Part shown: one piece after another, positions 1-6,040 of the stretch
How the letters are laid out: each line of letters begins with the position of its first letter
Position numbering within the stretch: position 1 is the first letter of the stretch
NCBI GenBank assembly: GCA_937900975.1
Contig: CALCPC010000376.1
Span: forward strand, 1-10,103
Reading direction: 5' to 3'
Origin: an uncultured Paracoccaceae bacterium
Lineage (GTDB): Bacteria; Pseudomonadota; Alphaproteobacteria; Rhodobacterales; Rhodobacteraceae
Length of the DNA: 10,103 nucleotides
The notes under the pieces: model-generated
Seen by the model: the letters and a program-made list of their open reading frames with translations, nothing else
What the model was told of the DNA's origin: nothing
Databases searched by the model: none
Translations under genes and position numbers: made by a program

Positions 1-40
1 CCACCTGGCCGAGCGCGAATTTCGCTGTGCTTTCATCCAT
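1..40 (-). CDS. hspQ: Start of a leftward gene, probably heat shock protein HspQ (partial)
   Basis: Reading leftward from an ATG at 40-38, the frame is open to the window edge and gives MDESTAKFALGQV. The KF-x-x-GQ-V pattern near the N-terminus resembles HspQ (YccV), where E. coli HspQ has SKFGIGQQV just after its start. HspQ is a small cytosolic heat-shock protein of about 100 residues that binds hemimethylated DNA and modulates Lon-type proteolysis. Only 13 residues are visible, so this is a resemblance and not a domain match. The upstream ribosome binding site is weak (GGAA about 9 bases before the ATG). The gene diverges from the AEC carrier across about 100 bases. An unrelated short N-terminus is the alternative. 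Confidence 0.45.
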   Translation of the reverse strand, partial: MDESTAKFALGQV

Positions 41-92
41 GGCGGCCGGTTCCAATGCCGAAGACCCCTACCGTTGACACGAGCAACCTATC

Positions 93-107
93 GCGCTTCA
101 GAAGCGC
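93..107. promoter_or_regulatory. Perfect 7-1-7 palindrome in the divergent intergenic region
   Basis: GCGCTTC-A-GAAGCGC is a perfect inverted repeat with a one-base centre, between the leftward hspQ-like start and the rightward AEC carrier start. On the + strand a consensus TTGACA (74-79) lies 17 bases before TTCAGA (97-102), which overlaps the palindrome. On the - strand a TTGACC (115-110) is followed by the palindrome and then by GATAGG. A dimeric regulator bound here could affect both directions. The site is seen directly; operator function is inference, and neither -10 element is strong. Confidence 0.35.
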
Positions 108-140
108 AAGGTCAACCAGAAGCCAGAGGCGGCGCACCCT

Positions 141-1025
141 ATGAACCTTGCTTTGCAGGTGCTTGAGATCGTGGCGCCGGGCTTCCTGCTGGCGGCGCTG
201 GGCTTTGGTTGGGTGCGGCTGGGGTATGAGTATCGGGTGGAATTCGTCACCCGGCTTGCCATGACGCTGGCGATCCCTTGCTTGATTTTCACCGCGCTTG
301 TCGAAAGCGCAATCTCGCCCGCGATCCTGGCCGACATGGCGCTGGCCACGCTGACAGCCTATGCCGCCGCCGGTCTTGGGATCGCGCTTGCGATACGGGT
401 GTTCGGACTGGCCGCGCGCACGTTTTGGGCCCCGCTGACCTTTGGCAACACCGGCAATCTGGGCCTGCCGCTGGCGCTGTTTGCCTTTGGCGACACGGGT
501 CTTGGCCTGGCTGCGGTTGTGTTTTCGCTGACCGCCGTTCTTGGCGCGACGCTTGGCGTGTGGGTTGTGGCCGGCGGTGGACCGGTCTGGAAAGCCCTGC
601 AAGAGCCGATGACCTGGGGCAGCGTTTTGGGGGCGCTTTGCCTCGCGCTGGGCTACACGCCGCCGGTTTGGGCGATGAACACGCTGGGGCTGGTCGGCCA
701 AATGGGCATCCCCTTGATGTTAATCAGCCTCGGCGTCGCGATCTCGCGCCTTGTGCCGGCGGCCATTTTGCGGGCCGTGGCGCTTAGCCTTCTTAAGCTT
801 GGCCTTTGTCTGCCGGTGGGGATCGGGGCCGCGATGGTCTTTGGGCTCGACACCATCGCGACCAGCGTTCTGATCCTCCAAATCTCAATGCCGGTCGCGG
901 TGATGAACTATATGATGGCCGAGAAATATGGGGCCGACGCGGCAGAGGTCGCGGGCCTGGTTGTGATCTCCACCCTTTTGGCTGTGATCACAATTCCGGC
1001 AATTCTTGCGGTCTTTGTCGGCTGA
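141..1025 (+). CDS. AEC-family (auxin efflux carrier-like) transporter
   Basis: This 294-residue protein is strongly hydrophobic from end to end, with roughly eight to ten membrane segments, as expected for an inner-membrane AEC-family secondary carrier. Bacterial relatives move small carboxylates such as malate or malonate, but the substrate cannot be read from sequence. Family-type motifs are FGNTGNLGLPL at residues 101-111 and MPVAVMNYMMAEKYG at 250-264, the latter in the conserved C-terminal half. Length matches the family (about 300). The chosen ATG gives a hydrophobic first segment directly, and AGAGG lies 11 bases upstream, a rather long spacing. The gene stands alone: 83 bases separate it from the next gene, with no clear terminator between. 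Family assignment is firm; a role in export of an organic acid is inference. Confidence 0.9.
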   Translation: MNLALQVLEIVAPGFLLAALGFGWVRLGYEYRVEFVTRLAMTLAIPCLIFTALVESAISPAILADMALATLTAYAAAGLGIALAIRVFGLAARTFWAPLTFGNTGNLGLPLALFAFGDTGLGLAAVVFSLTAVLGATLGVWVVAGGGPVWKALQEPMTWGSVLGALCLALGYTPPVWAMNTLGLVGQMGIPLMLISLGVAISRLVPAAILRAVALSLLKLGLCLPVGIGAAMVFGLDTIATSVLILQISMPVAVMNYMMAEKYGADAAEVAGLVVISTLLAVITIPAILAVFVG

Positions 1026-1108
1026 CTTCACAGGCGCATCTTTTTCGGGCATAGTTTGCGCCAATCACGGAAACGCGTGTGTCGAGCAGCTAATCAAAGG
1101 TCCAGGCA

Positions 1109-1678
1109 ATGTCACGCTTTGCCCTCCTCCTCCTATTCGTCCTGACCGCTTGTTCGGGCAGCCAGGGTCCACCGGCAAACCTGCAGGACGCCTGCGCGAT
1201 CAAACGCGACCGTCCTTCCTGGTTTCGGTCCATGGAAAAGACCGAACGCCGCTGGGGTGCGCCTGTGCATGTCCAAATGGCGACCTTCTACCAGGAAAGC
1301 ACGTTTGAGCCGAACGCCCGCACGCCGCGGAAATACTTCCTCGGCTTCATCCCGAACGGTCGCGTTTCCAGCGCCTATGGCTATGCCCAAGCGATTGACA
1401 GCACCTGGGATTGGTACCGCGAAGACACTGGCCGGCGGGGGGCCAAGCGTAACAAGTTCCACGACGCGTCCGATTTCATGGGCTGGTACATGGCCAAATC
1501 GCGAGAGATGAACGGGATCGCGGCCACCGACGCCTATAACCAGTATCTGGCTTATCATGAGGGGCATTCCGGGTTCAATCGGGGCAGCTACAACCGAAAG
1601 GCCTGGCTGCGATCCACGGCGCAGCGCGTCAGCACGCGGGCAAGTCGGTATGAGGATCAGCTTCGGTATTGCCGCTAA
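1109..1678 (+). CDS. Small lipoprotein with a transglycosylase SLT-like domain
   Basis: A 189-residue secreted protein. The N-terminus is a short lipoprotein signal (hydrophobic residues 5-13, lipobox LTAC, lipidated Cys15), which predicts anchoring in the outer or inner membrane facing the periplasm. After it comes a compact lysozyme-like fold of the lytic transglycosylase (SLT) type: YQESTFEPNA at 61-70 places the likely catalytic Glu at 63, SAYGYAQAID at 89-97 matches the G-Y-A-Q element, and YLAYHEGHSG at 146-155 matches the late A-Y-x-x-G element. Such enzymes cleave the glycan strand of peptidoglycan. Besides Cys15 the only cysteines are 29 and 188, near either end of the mature protein, so a disulphide closing the domain is possible. 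AAAGG lies 8 bases before the ATG. It is followed after 12 bases by a LysR gene and may share its transcript. Enzymatic activity is not proven by sequence. Confidence 0.85.
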   Translation: MSRFALLLLFVLTACSGSQGPPANLQDACAIKRDRPSWFRSMEKTERRWGAPVHVQMATFYQESTFEPNARTPRKYFLGFIPNGRVSSAYGYAQAIDSTWDWYREDTGRRGAKRNKFHDASDFMGWYMAKSREMNGIAATDAYNQYLAYHEGHSGFNRGSYNRKAWLRSTAQRVSTRASRYEDQLRYCR

Positions 1679-1690
1679 GGCGGGGCGGCG

Positions 1691-2611
1691 ATGGATCGGC
1701 TGACCGAAATGGAGGCATTTGTCGCGGTGGTGGACCAGGCCGGGTTCACCGAGGCGGCAAAAAAGCTGAGCTTGTCGAAATCGGCGGTGTCCAAACACGT
1801 TTCGGCGCTTGAAGCCCGGCTTGGGGCGCGGCTGCTCAATCGGACGACCCGCCGGGTCAGCCAAACCGAGATCGGCCTTGCCTATTACGACCGCGCGACC
1901 GCGGTGCTGACCACGGCGCAAGAGGCCGATGAGATGGTCTCGGCGATGCAGGATGCGCCGCGGGGGGCGCTGCGCATCTCTGTGCCGGTTAGTTTTGGCA
2001 TCAGTCAGATCGCGGGGCGGGGCGGCGCCTTTCTCAAAGCCTACCCTGAGATTTCGCTCAACATGGTTCTGGAAGACCGGTTTGTGGAGCTGGTCTCTGA
2101 GGGGTTCGACCTGGCCATTCGGATCGGGCGCTTGGAGGATTCCAGCCTGCGTGCCCGCAAACTGGCCGAAGCGCGCGGCCTTCTGGTCGCAGCGCCCAGC
2201 TATTTGGCGGAGCGGGGCACGCCCGAGCGGATCGAAGACCTCTCGGATCATTGCCTTTTGCATTATTCCAATATGTCGACCGGCAATATTTGGCGGCTTC
2301 GCGGACCATCGGGGGAAGAGCGTCACGTGCGCGTCGGCGGCAAACTGACCGCTAACAATGGGGAATCGCTGAGCAAAGCGGCGGAAGCTGGCATCGGTAT
2401 CGCCTTGGTCCCCACCTTTATTCTTGGCAAAGCGCTGCATGAGGGGCGGTTGGTTGAGGTGCTGCCGAACGCGCTTCATGAGCCGTTGGGGATCTATGCA
2501 GTGTATCCTGAGGGGCGGTTTGTGCAGCCGAAGCTGCGCGTCTTTATCGATTTTTTGGCTGATGCGTTTAAGGGCATCGCACCGGACGATTGGGCGGAAC
2601 TTGGCTCTTAA
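1691..2611 (+). CDS. LysR-family transcriptional regulator (CrgA/DsdC-type)
   Basis: This 306-residue cytosolic DNA-binding regulator has the standard LysR layout. An N-terminal winged helix-turn-helix (about residues 1-60) includes GFTEAAKKLSLSKSAVSKHV and RLGARLLNRTTRRVSQTE. A linker helix follows, then a periplasmic-binding-protein-like effector domain from about residue 90 (RISVPVSFG, DRFVELVSEGFDLAIRIG, GIGIALVP). This matches the CrgA-like subgroup. It begins 12 bases after the lipoprotein stop; the only Shine-Dalgarno candidate is an AAGG about 10 bases upstream, so translation may depend on the gene ahead. One stretch of the effector domain (IAGRGGAFLKAYP, near residue 105) differs from the usual hydrophobic LxPxLPxFL pattern at the GRGG part, coded by a G-rich run. 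Effector and targets are unknown; neighbouring genes in such arrangements are frequent targets but none is diagnostic here. Confidence 0.92.
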   Translation: MDRLTEMEAFVAVVDQAGFTEAAKKLSLSKSAVSKHVSALEARLGARLLNRTTRRVSQTEIGLAYYDRATAVLTTAQEADEMVSAMQDAPRGALRISVPVSFGISQIAGRGGAFLKAYPEISLNMVLEDRFVELVSEGFDLAIRIGRLEDSSLRARKLAEARGLLVAAPSYLAERGTPERIEDLSDHCLLHYSNMSTGNIWRLRGPSGEERHVRVGGKLTANNGESLSKAAEAGIGIALVPTFILGKALHEGRLVEVLPNALHEPLGIYAVYPEGRFVQPKLRVFIDFLADAFKGIAPDDWAELGS

Positions 2612-2623
2612 TGGTCAGAAAGC

Positions 2624-2652
2624 GTGACAGCGCAGAGTGTCTCGTCTATATT
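2624..2652 (+). promoter_or_regulatory. Sigma-70-like promoter of the second LysR gene
   Basis: GTGACA (2624-2629) matches the TTGACA -35 element at five of six positions, and TATATT (2647-2652) matches TATAAT at five of six, with an optimal 17-base spacer. Transcription would start near 2659, giving an untranslated leader of about 58 bases before the ATG at 2718. The upstream LysR gene ends at 2611, so the second LysR gene need not depend on read-through. Elements are seen directly; activity is inferred. Confidence 0.65.
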
Positions 2653-2680
2653 GCTGTGCAGCAAAACATGTTGCAGTGCA
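2651..2680. promoter_or_regulatory. Nested palindromes over the -10/+1 region: candidate operator
   Basis: TTGCTG-TG-CAGCAA (2651-2664) is a perfect 6-2-6 palindrome that starts inside the -10 element. It overlaps TGCA-N11-TGCA (2657-2675), whose arm spacing suits a LysR-type dimer site, and a third TGCA follows at 2677-2680. The position across the predicted transcription start suggests repression, most simply autorepression by the LysR protein encoded just downstream. The repeats are visible; the binding protein is inferred. Confidence 0.5.
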
Positions 2681-2717
2681 TTATTTTCTTGCGCAGTCTC
2701 TGACGTAAAGGAAGGCT

Positions 2718-3644
2718 ATGGAACTTCCGTCACAAATGATCTTGTTCACCAAGGTGGTCGAAGGTGGCAGCTTTTCCGCCGCTGCGCGTGAGATTGGGCA
2801 CGCACCGTCCTCCGTTAGCAAACAAATGTCGTTGTTGGAGGATCGGCTGGGGCTGCGCCTTCTGACCCGAACCCAAAGCGGTATCACCCTGACCGAAGAG
2901 GGCCGCGTGTTTCATGAGCGGTGTTTAGAGCTTGTGCGCAGCCTGTCCGAGACCGAAGCGCTGTTCGCGTCGATGAGCGGGCGACCGACCGGACTGTTGC
3001 GGGTTTCGGCGACCGTGGCCTTTGGCAAAACGAAACTGATCCCGATGCTGCCGCGGTTTTTGGCGGACACCCCGGACGTCAAACTGTCCTTGGATTTGTC
3101 GGATCGGCCCATCGATTTCGCCCATGATCGCGTTGATATCGGCATCCGTTTCGCGGATCAGATTGACGATCCCTCTGTTATTGCACGCAAAATTGGGGGC
3201 AGCGATCGGGTGATCTGCGCGGCGCCATCTTATGTCGCGGCGTTCGGCGCGCCAGAGGTGCCCGACGATTTGCGCCAGCACGCCTGTCTTCTGAACGCCG
3301 TCGGGCGGGATCGGAATGCCTGGCGGCTGGACGGCCCAACGGGGCGCATGCGGATCCCGGTCAGTGGCGATTTTGAGACCGACAGCGCGGACGCGATTTA
3401 TCACGCTGTCTGTGCGGGGCTTGGGATTGCCCGGCTGTCGACCTATTTGATCGACGAAGATCTGCGCGCCGGGCGTTTGGTGCGGCTTTTGCCGGATTAC
3501 AAGCTTGGCCGTTCCGACCTTATGGCGCTCTTCCGCGAACGGCGCAATCTGGCCCCCAAGATCCGGGTGTTTCTCGATTTTCTGCATGCTGAGTTCGGCC
3601 AGGGTCGACAGCTAGAGGAGACGGCGCTGCGCGACACGGCGTAG
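2718..3644 (+). CDS. LysR-family transcriptional regulator (second copy type)
   Basis: A 308-residue LysR regulator only distantly similar to the one before it, so not a recent tandem duplicate. The helix-turn-helix covers about residues 1-60 (GGSFSAAAREIGHAPSSVSK, DRLGLRLLTRT, ITLTEEG). The effector-binding domain starts near 90 and carries LRVSATVAFGKTKLIPMLP, DRVDIGIRFA and GLGIARLSTYL. The ATG is preceded by a strong AAGGAAGG at 2708-2715. It has its own promoter, with a palindromic site at the presumed start point, suggesting autoregulation. No stop-proximal terminator is obvious; a weak candidate lies at 3795-3824 and a strong one at 4000-4027. Its target genes are unknown: upstream are another regulator and a lipoprotein, and the downstream dehydrogenase gene is convergent. 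Confidence 0.92.
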   Translation: MELPSQMILFTKVVEGGSFSAAAREIGHAPSSVSKQMSLLEDRLGLRLLTRTQSGITLTEEGRVFHERCLELVRSLSETEALFASMSGRPTGLLRVSATVAFGKTKLIPMLPRFLADTPDVKLSLDLSDRPIDFAHDRVDIGIRFADQIDDPSVIARKIGGSDRVICAAPSYVAAFGAPEVPDDLRQHACLLNAVGRDRNAWRLDGPTGRMRIPVSGDFETDSADAIYHAVCAGLGIARLSTYLIDEDLRAGRLVRLLPDYKLGRSDLMALFRERRNLAPKIRVFLDFLHAEFGQGRQLEETALRDTA

Positions 3645-3907
3645 CGCGCGTCTGCGCCGCCGCGCCAGTTGGGATCAGACGTGTTTGGCGGTGCTTATGC
3701 CTTTCGGTTTGGGCTTCTCTACCGTCCCCAAGCGCCACGCGCAGTTTTTTCGGATGTCTGCGCGACGGGCAGCGACATTCGATCTGCCGCGCCCAAGCGG
3801 CGCTGGGCAGCCCTTGCGCTTTTTCGGTTTTCCGCCCGCCAATACACCTCACCAATGGCCCCTTGTGTTGGAGCCCACTGTTGTTCCACCAGCGCACACC
3901 CCTTGTG
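3645..3907. other. Non-coding stretch without a convincing gene
   Basis: The short frames open here on either strand lack a ribosome binding site, recognisable domains and the codon style of the neighbouring genes. Visible structure: a 7-bp stem 3707-3713/3727-3733 (with one G-U pair), GCGC-CAC-GCGC (3732-3742) followed by six T at 3745-3750, and a hairpin 3795-3821 running into five T. These are weak terminator-like elements for the LysR gene ending at 3644. I see no clear promoter in this stretch. Confidence 0.5.
3795..3824 (+). terminator. Weak terminator-like hairpin downstream of the second LysR gene
   Basis: AAGCG (3795-3799) pairs with CGCTT (3817-3821), enclosing a short GGG/CCC stem, and five T (3820-3824) follow. 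The stem is interrupted by an internal loop, so stability is modest. It could end the LysR transcript about 150 bases past its stop. If it does not, that transcript would run on to the strong terminator at 4000-4027. Confidence 0.25.
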
Positions 3908-4027
3908 ACCAACCAGGTCTGGAAGGCTGACCTTTGCCTTGGTATCAAATACAGGACCCTTCGGGGTCGGCCCTTTACGGGCATTTCCTCCCTAGACTTG
4001 GGCCGCGTTTATCGCGGCCCTTTTTTT
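3908..4027 (+). ncRNA. Candidate small RNA (or structured 3' UTR) ending at a strong terminator
   Basis: This rightward stretch folds into four successive hairpins. The first is ACCAA/TTGGT (3908-3912/3939-3943) enclosing AGGTC/GACCT (3915-3919/3929-3933). The second is GACCC-TTCG-GGGTC (3955-3968), with the very stable C(UUCG)G tetraloop. The third is GCCC-TTTAC-GGGC (3970-3982). The last is the terminator at 4000-4027. Between the third hairpin and the terminator lies an apparently unpaired TTTCCTCCCTAGAC, whose CCUCCC can pair with Shine-Dalgarno sequences. Exposed anti-Shine-Dalgarno CU-rich motifs are typical of several alphaproteobacterial trans-acting small RNAs. No protein gene in this orientation ends nearby: the LysR gene stops 355 bases earlier and gabD is convergent. 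The 5' end is uncertain, because I could not find a clear promoter. It does not match tmRNA, RNase P RNA or SRP RNA as I know them. Confidence 0.5.
4000..4027 (+). terminator. Strong rho-independent terminator (rightward)
   Basis: GGGCCGCG (4000-4007), a five-base loop TTTAT and CGCGGCCC (4013-4020) form a perfect 8-bp GC-rich stem, followed immediately by seven T (4021-4027). The complementary strand has no T-run after the stem, so it acts for + strand transcripts only and does not serve gabD, which ends on the other strand at 4042. Confidence 0.9.
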
Positions 4028-4041
4028 GTCTCGTCGGGCAC

Positions 4042-5517
4042 TCAGACCGAAAGGCAGATGTATTTAACCTCAAGATAATCTTCGATCCCGTGGCGAGAGC
4101 CTTCGCGGCCAAGCCCAGATTGCTTGACGCCGCCGAAAGGGGCGACCTCGGTCGAAATTAGGCCGGTGTTGACACCAACCATCCCGTAATCCAGCGCTTC
4201 CGCGACACGCCACACCCGGGACAGGTCTTTGGCGTAGAAATAGGATGCGAGGCCAAAGATCGTGTCGTTGGCTTGTTCGATCACATCTGCCTCGTCCTCA
4301 AACTTGAACAAGGGCGCGACGGGGCCGAAGGTTTCGTCATGCGTCACCTTCATGTCCCGTGTGACATTGGCCAGCACGGTGGGCTCAAAAAACGTGCCGC
4401 CAAGCTCAGATTTCTGGCCGCCCGAGACCAAAGTGGCGCCTTTGCCCAGCGCGTCTTCGATGTTATCCTCCACCTTTTCGACAGCATCGGCGTTGATCAG
4501 GGGGCCGGTGGTCACGCCCGCTTCAAACCCGTCGCCAAGCTTCAGCTCGCCAGCGGCGGCCGCCAGCTTTTCGACGAAGGCATCGTAGACCCCGGCTTGG
4601 ACGTAAATCCGGTTCGCGCAGACGCAGGTTTGACCGTTGTTGCGGTATTTTGAGATCATCGCGCCCTCGACCGCGGCATCGAGATCGGCATCGTCGAAGA
4701 CGATAAAGGGTGCGTTGCCGCCGAGTTCCATGGACATTTTCATGACCTGATCTGCCCCTTGGCGCAGCAGGATGCGGCCGACCTCGGTCGATCCGGTAAA
4801 GGTCAGCTTGCGCACCTTCGGGTTCTCACAAAACTCTTTGCCGATGTCGCTAGAGCCCCGCGACGTCACCACCGAAAGCAGACCCTTGGGAAGGCCGGCC
4901 CGCTCCGCGAGGAGTGCCATGGCCAGCGCCGAAAGGGGTGTGTCCTCTGCCGGTTTGGCGACGAACGCGCATCCGACAGCCAGTGCCGGCGCCACCTTGC
5001 GCGCGATCATTGCGTTGGGAAAATTCCACGGTGTGATCGAGGCGGCCACGCCGATGGGCTGGCGGATCGCGAAAAGCCGTTTGTCGGGCTGATGGCCTGG
5101 GATCGTCTCGCCGTAAGCGCGCTTGCCCTCCTCGGCGAACCATTCGACAAAACTCGCGCCATACAGGATCTCACCACGTGCCTCGGGCAGGGGTTTGCCC
5201 ATCTCGGCGGTCAGGATCTTTGCCAGATCGTCGGCGTTCGCGATCATAAGGTCGTGCCAGGCGCGCAGGATGGCGGCACGGTCTTTGGCGGTGCGCGCAG
5301 CCCATGCCTTTTGCGCAGCATACGCAGCGTCGATCGCGCGCGCGGTCTCTGCTCGCCCCATGTCAGGGACCTCGGCCACAACATCGCCGCGCGCGGGGTT
5401 CAGAACTGGAAACGTCTCGCCGCTGTCGGCATCGGTCCAAGCCCCTGCGATCAGGGCCTGGGTGCACAGCAATGTCGGGTCGTCGAGAAGGTCGGAAAGA
5501 TTGGTCTGGTCCAGCAT
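4042..5517 (-). CDS. gabD: NAD(P)-dependent succinate-semialdehyde dehydrogenase
   Basis: This cytosolic aldehyde dehydrogenase of 491 residues oxidises succinate semialdehyde to succinate, the last step of GABA (4-aminobutyrate) breakdown into the TCA cycle. Typical elements in order: ITPWNFPNAM (161-170, cofactor and substrate pocket), VAKPAEDTPL (186-195), LTFTGSTEVGR (238-248, Rossmann loop), MELGGNAP with general-base Glu264, and GQTCVCANR with catalytic Cys298. Cys300, two residues on, matches the redox-switch cysteine described for human SSADH. E. coli GabD is 482 residues long. I chose the ATG at 5517, preceded by AAAGGG, over an in-frame GTG at 5562, which has no ribosome binding site and would add an unconserved 15-residue leader. 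It follows cheY on the same strand after 123 bases, so it may be the last gene of the che transcript or have its own promoter. No gabT-type aminotransferase is in the window. A glutarate-semialdehyde preference cannot be excluded. Confidence 0.93.
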   Translation of the reverse strand: MLDQTNLSDLLDDPTLLCTQALIAGAWTDADSGETFPVLNPARGDVVAEVPDMGRAETARAIDAAYAAQKAWAARTAKDRAAILRAWHDLMIANADDLAKILTAEMGKPLPEARGEILYGASFVEWFAEEGKRAYGETIPGHQPDKRLFAIRQPIGVAASITPWNFPNAMIARKVAPALAVGCAFVAKPAEDTPLSALAMALLAERAGLPKGLLSVVTSRGSSDIGKEFCENPKVRKLTFTGSTEVGRILLRQGADQVMKMSMELGGNAPFIVFDDADLDAAVEGAMISKYRNNGQTCVCANRIYVQAGVYDAFVEKLAAAAGELKLGDGFEAGVTTGPLINADAVEKVEDNIEDALGKGATLVSGGQKSELGGTFFEPTVLANVTRDMKVTHDETFGPVAPLFKFEDEADVIEQANDTIFGLASYFYAKDLSRVWRVAEALDYGMVGVNTGLISTEVAPFGGVKQSGLGREGSRHGIEDYLEVKYICLSV

Positions 5518-5640
5518 GGCGGGGCCCTTTCGCGCAGATTTGGGGATGCGCGACAGGACCACACTTGTGCTGTGCCTTCAAGCGGTGGACCTGGCCCCGC
5601 TTGGTTTGTCTTCATGGCTTGGGGCCGAACAAGATATGCC
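5518..5640 (-). promoter_or_regulatory. cheY-gabD spacer with two mutually exclusive stems
   Basis: On the transcript of the - strand, CAAGCGG (5603-5597) can pair with CCGCTTG (5585-5579) around an 11-base loop. Alternatively GGCCCC (5626-5621) can pair with GGGGCC (5598-5593) around a 22-base loop. The two stems share bases 5597-5598, so only one can form fully. Neither is followed by a T-run, so this is not a standard terminator. A weak promoter for gabD may be present (TTGAAG, 17 bases, TCCTGT in the middle of the spacer). Repeats are seen; regulatory function is speculative. Confidence 0.3.
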
Positions 5641-6021
5641 CTAGGTCAGCGCGCCGAGATGGGTCTCAATCGCATCCCGCATGTCCGAGACGCTGAACGG
5701 TTTGGCGACAAAATGATCGACCGTTTCGTCGTCCGCCTTGTCACGGTAGGCGTCCGATGTGGCAAGAAACACCGGTGTTTCCTTTAACGCCGGGTGGCCC
5801 TTGATCTTTTGCGCCAGTTCAACACCCGAAAGACCAGGCATGTTCAGGTCTGAAATAACGGCATCGAATTTTTTTTGCCCCATGACTTCCAGCGCTTGAT
5901 CGCCGCTGGCCGCCAAAGCGACATCCAGCACGCCCAGCTTTTTCAGGCATTGGCGGGCCAATCCGCGCATGCTCTGCTGGTCGTCGACCACAAGAATCTT
6001 CAGGGACTTTGCCTCAGGCAT
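5641..6021 (-). CDS. cheY: CheY, single-domain chemotaxis response regulator
   Basis: A 126-residue stand-alone receiver domain with no output domain. In the family, phosphorylated CheY binds the flagellar switch and changes motor rotation. All signature residues are present: acidic pair Asp13/Asp14 (ILVVDDQQ), phospho-acceptor Asp58 (DAVISDLNMPG), switch Thr88 (LATSD), an aromatic Phe104 where E. coli CheY has Tyr106, and Lys107 in the AKPF motif. A textbook AAGGAGG (6035-6029) precedes the ATG by 7 bases. It starts 19 bases after the cheB stop and is clearly part of that operon. Alphaproteobacteria often have several CheY proteins, some acting as phosphate sinks, and which role this one has cannot be told. 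Confidence 0.93.
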   Translation of the reverse strand: MPEAKSLKILVVDDQQSMRGLARQCLKKLGVLDVALAASGDQALEVMGQKKFDAVISDLNMPGLSGVELAQKIKGHPALKETPVFLATSDAYRDKADDETVDHFVAKPFSVSDMRDAIETHLGALT

Positions 6022-6040
6022 CAGATGGCCTCCTTCGAGA

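Noticed and set aside
1033..1062. GGCGCA/TGCGCC inverted repeat after the AEC carrier gene, considered as terminator
   Set aside because: Only 6 bp with an 18-base loop, and the T-run lies inside the loop, not after the stem.
1133..2479. A 448-codon open frame on the - strand
   Set aside because: It lies antisense to the SLT lipoprotein and first LysR gene, both of which have clear family motifs. Its translation is Arg/Pro/His-rich without a recognisable domain, as expected from the opposite strand of GC-rich genes.
1691..3644. The two LysR genes as a recent tandem duplication
   Set aside because: They share only family-level motifs; helix-turn-helix and effector domains differ throughout, so they are separate paralogues.
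3685..3930. A + strand frame of about 80 codons in the gap after the second LysR gene
   Set aside because: TTG start without a ribosome binding site, low third-position GC relative to neighbours, and no recognisable domain. A small protein cannot be fully excluded.
3916..3945. Resemblance of GGTCTGGAAGGCTGACC to the SRP RNA core
   Set aside because: The conserved GGAAGGAAGCAGCC-type loop and flanking symmetric loop of SRP RNA are not present; only the GGAAGG is shared.
3520..3984. A 154-codon - strand frame covering the intergenic region
   Set aside because: It overlaps the end of the second LysR gene antisense, lacks a ribosome binding site and family features, and runs through the hairpins of the candidate RNA.
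4759..5787. A 342-codon open frame on the + strand
   Set aside because: It is antisense to gabD and the end of cheY, and shows no domain and biased composition; a shadow of real genes.
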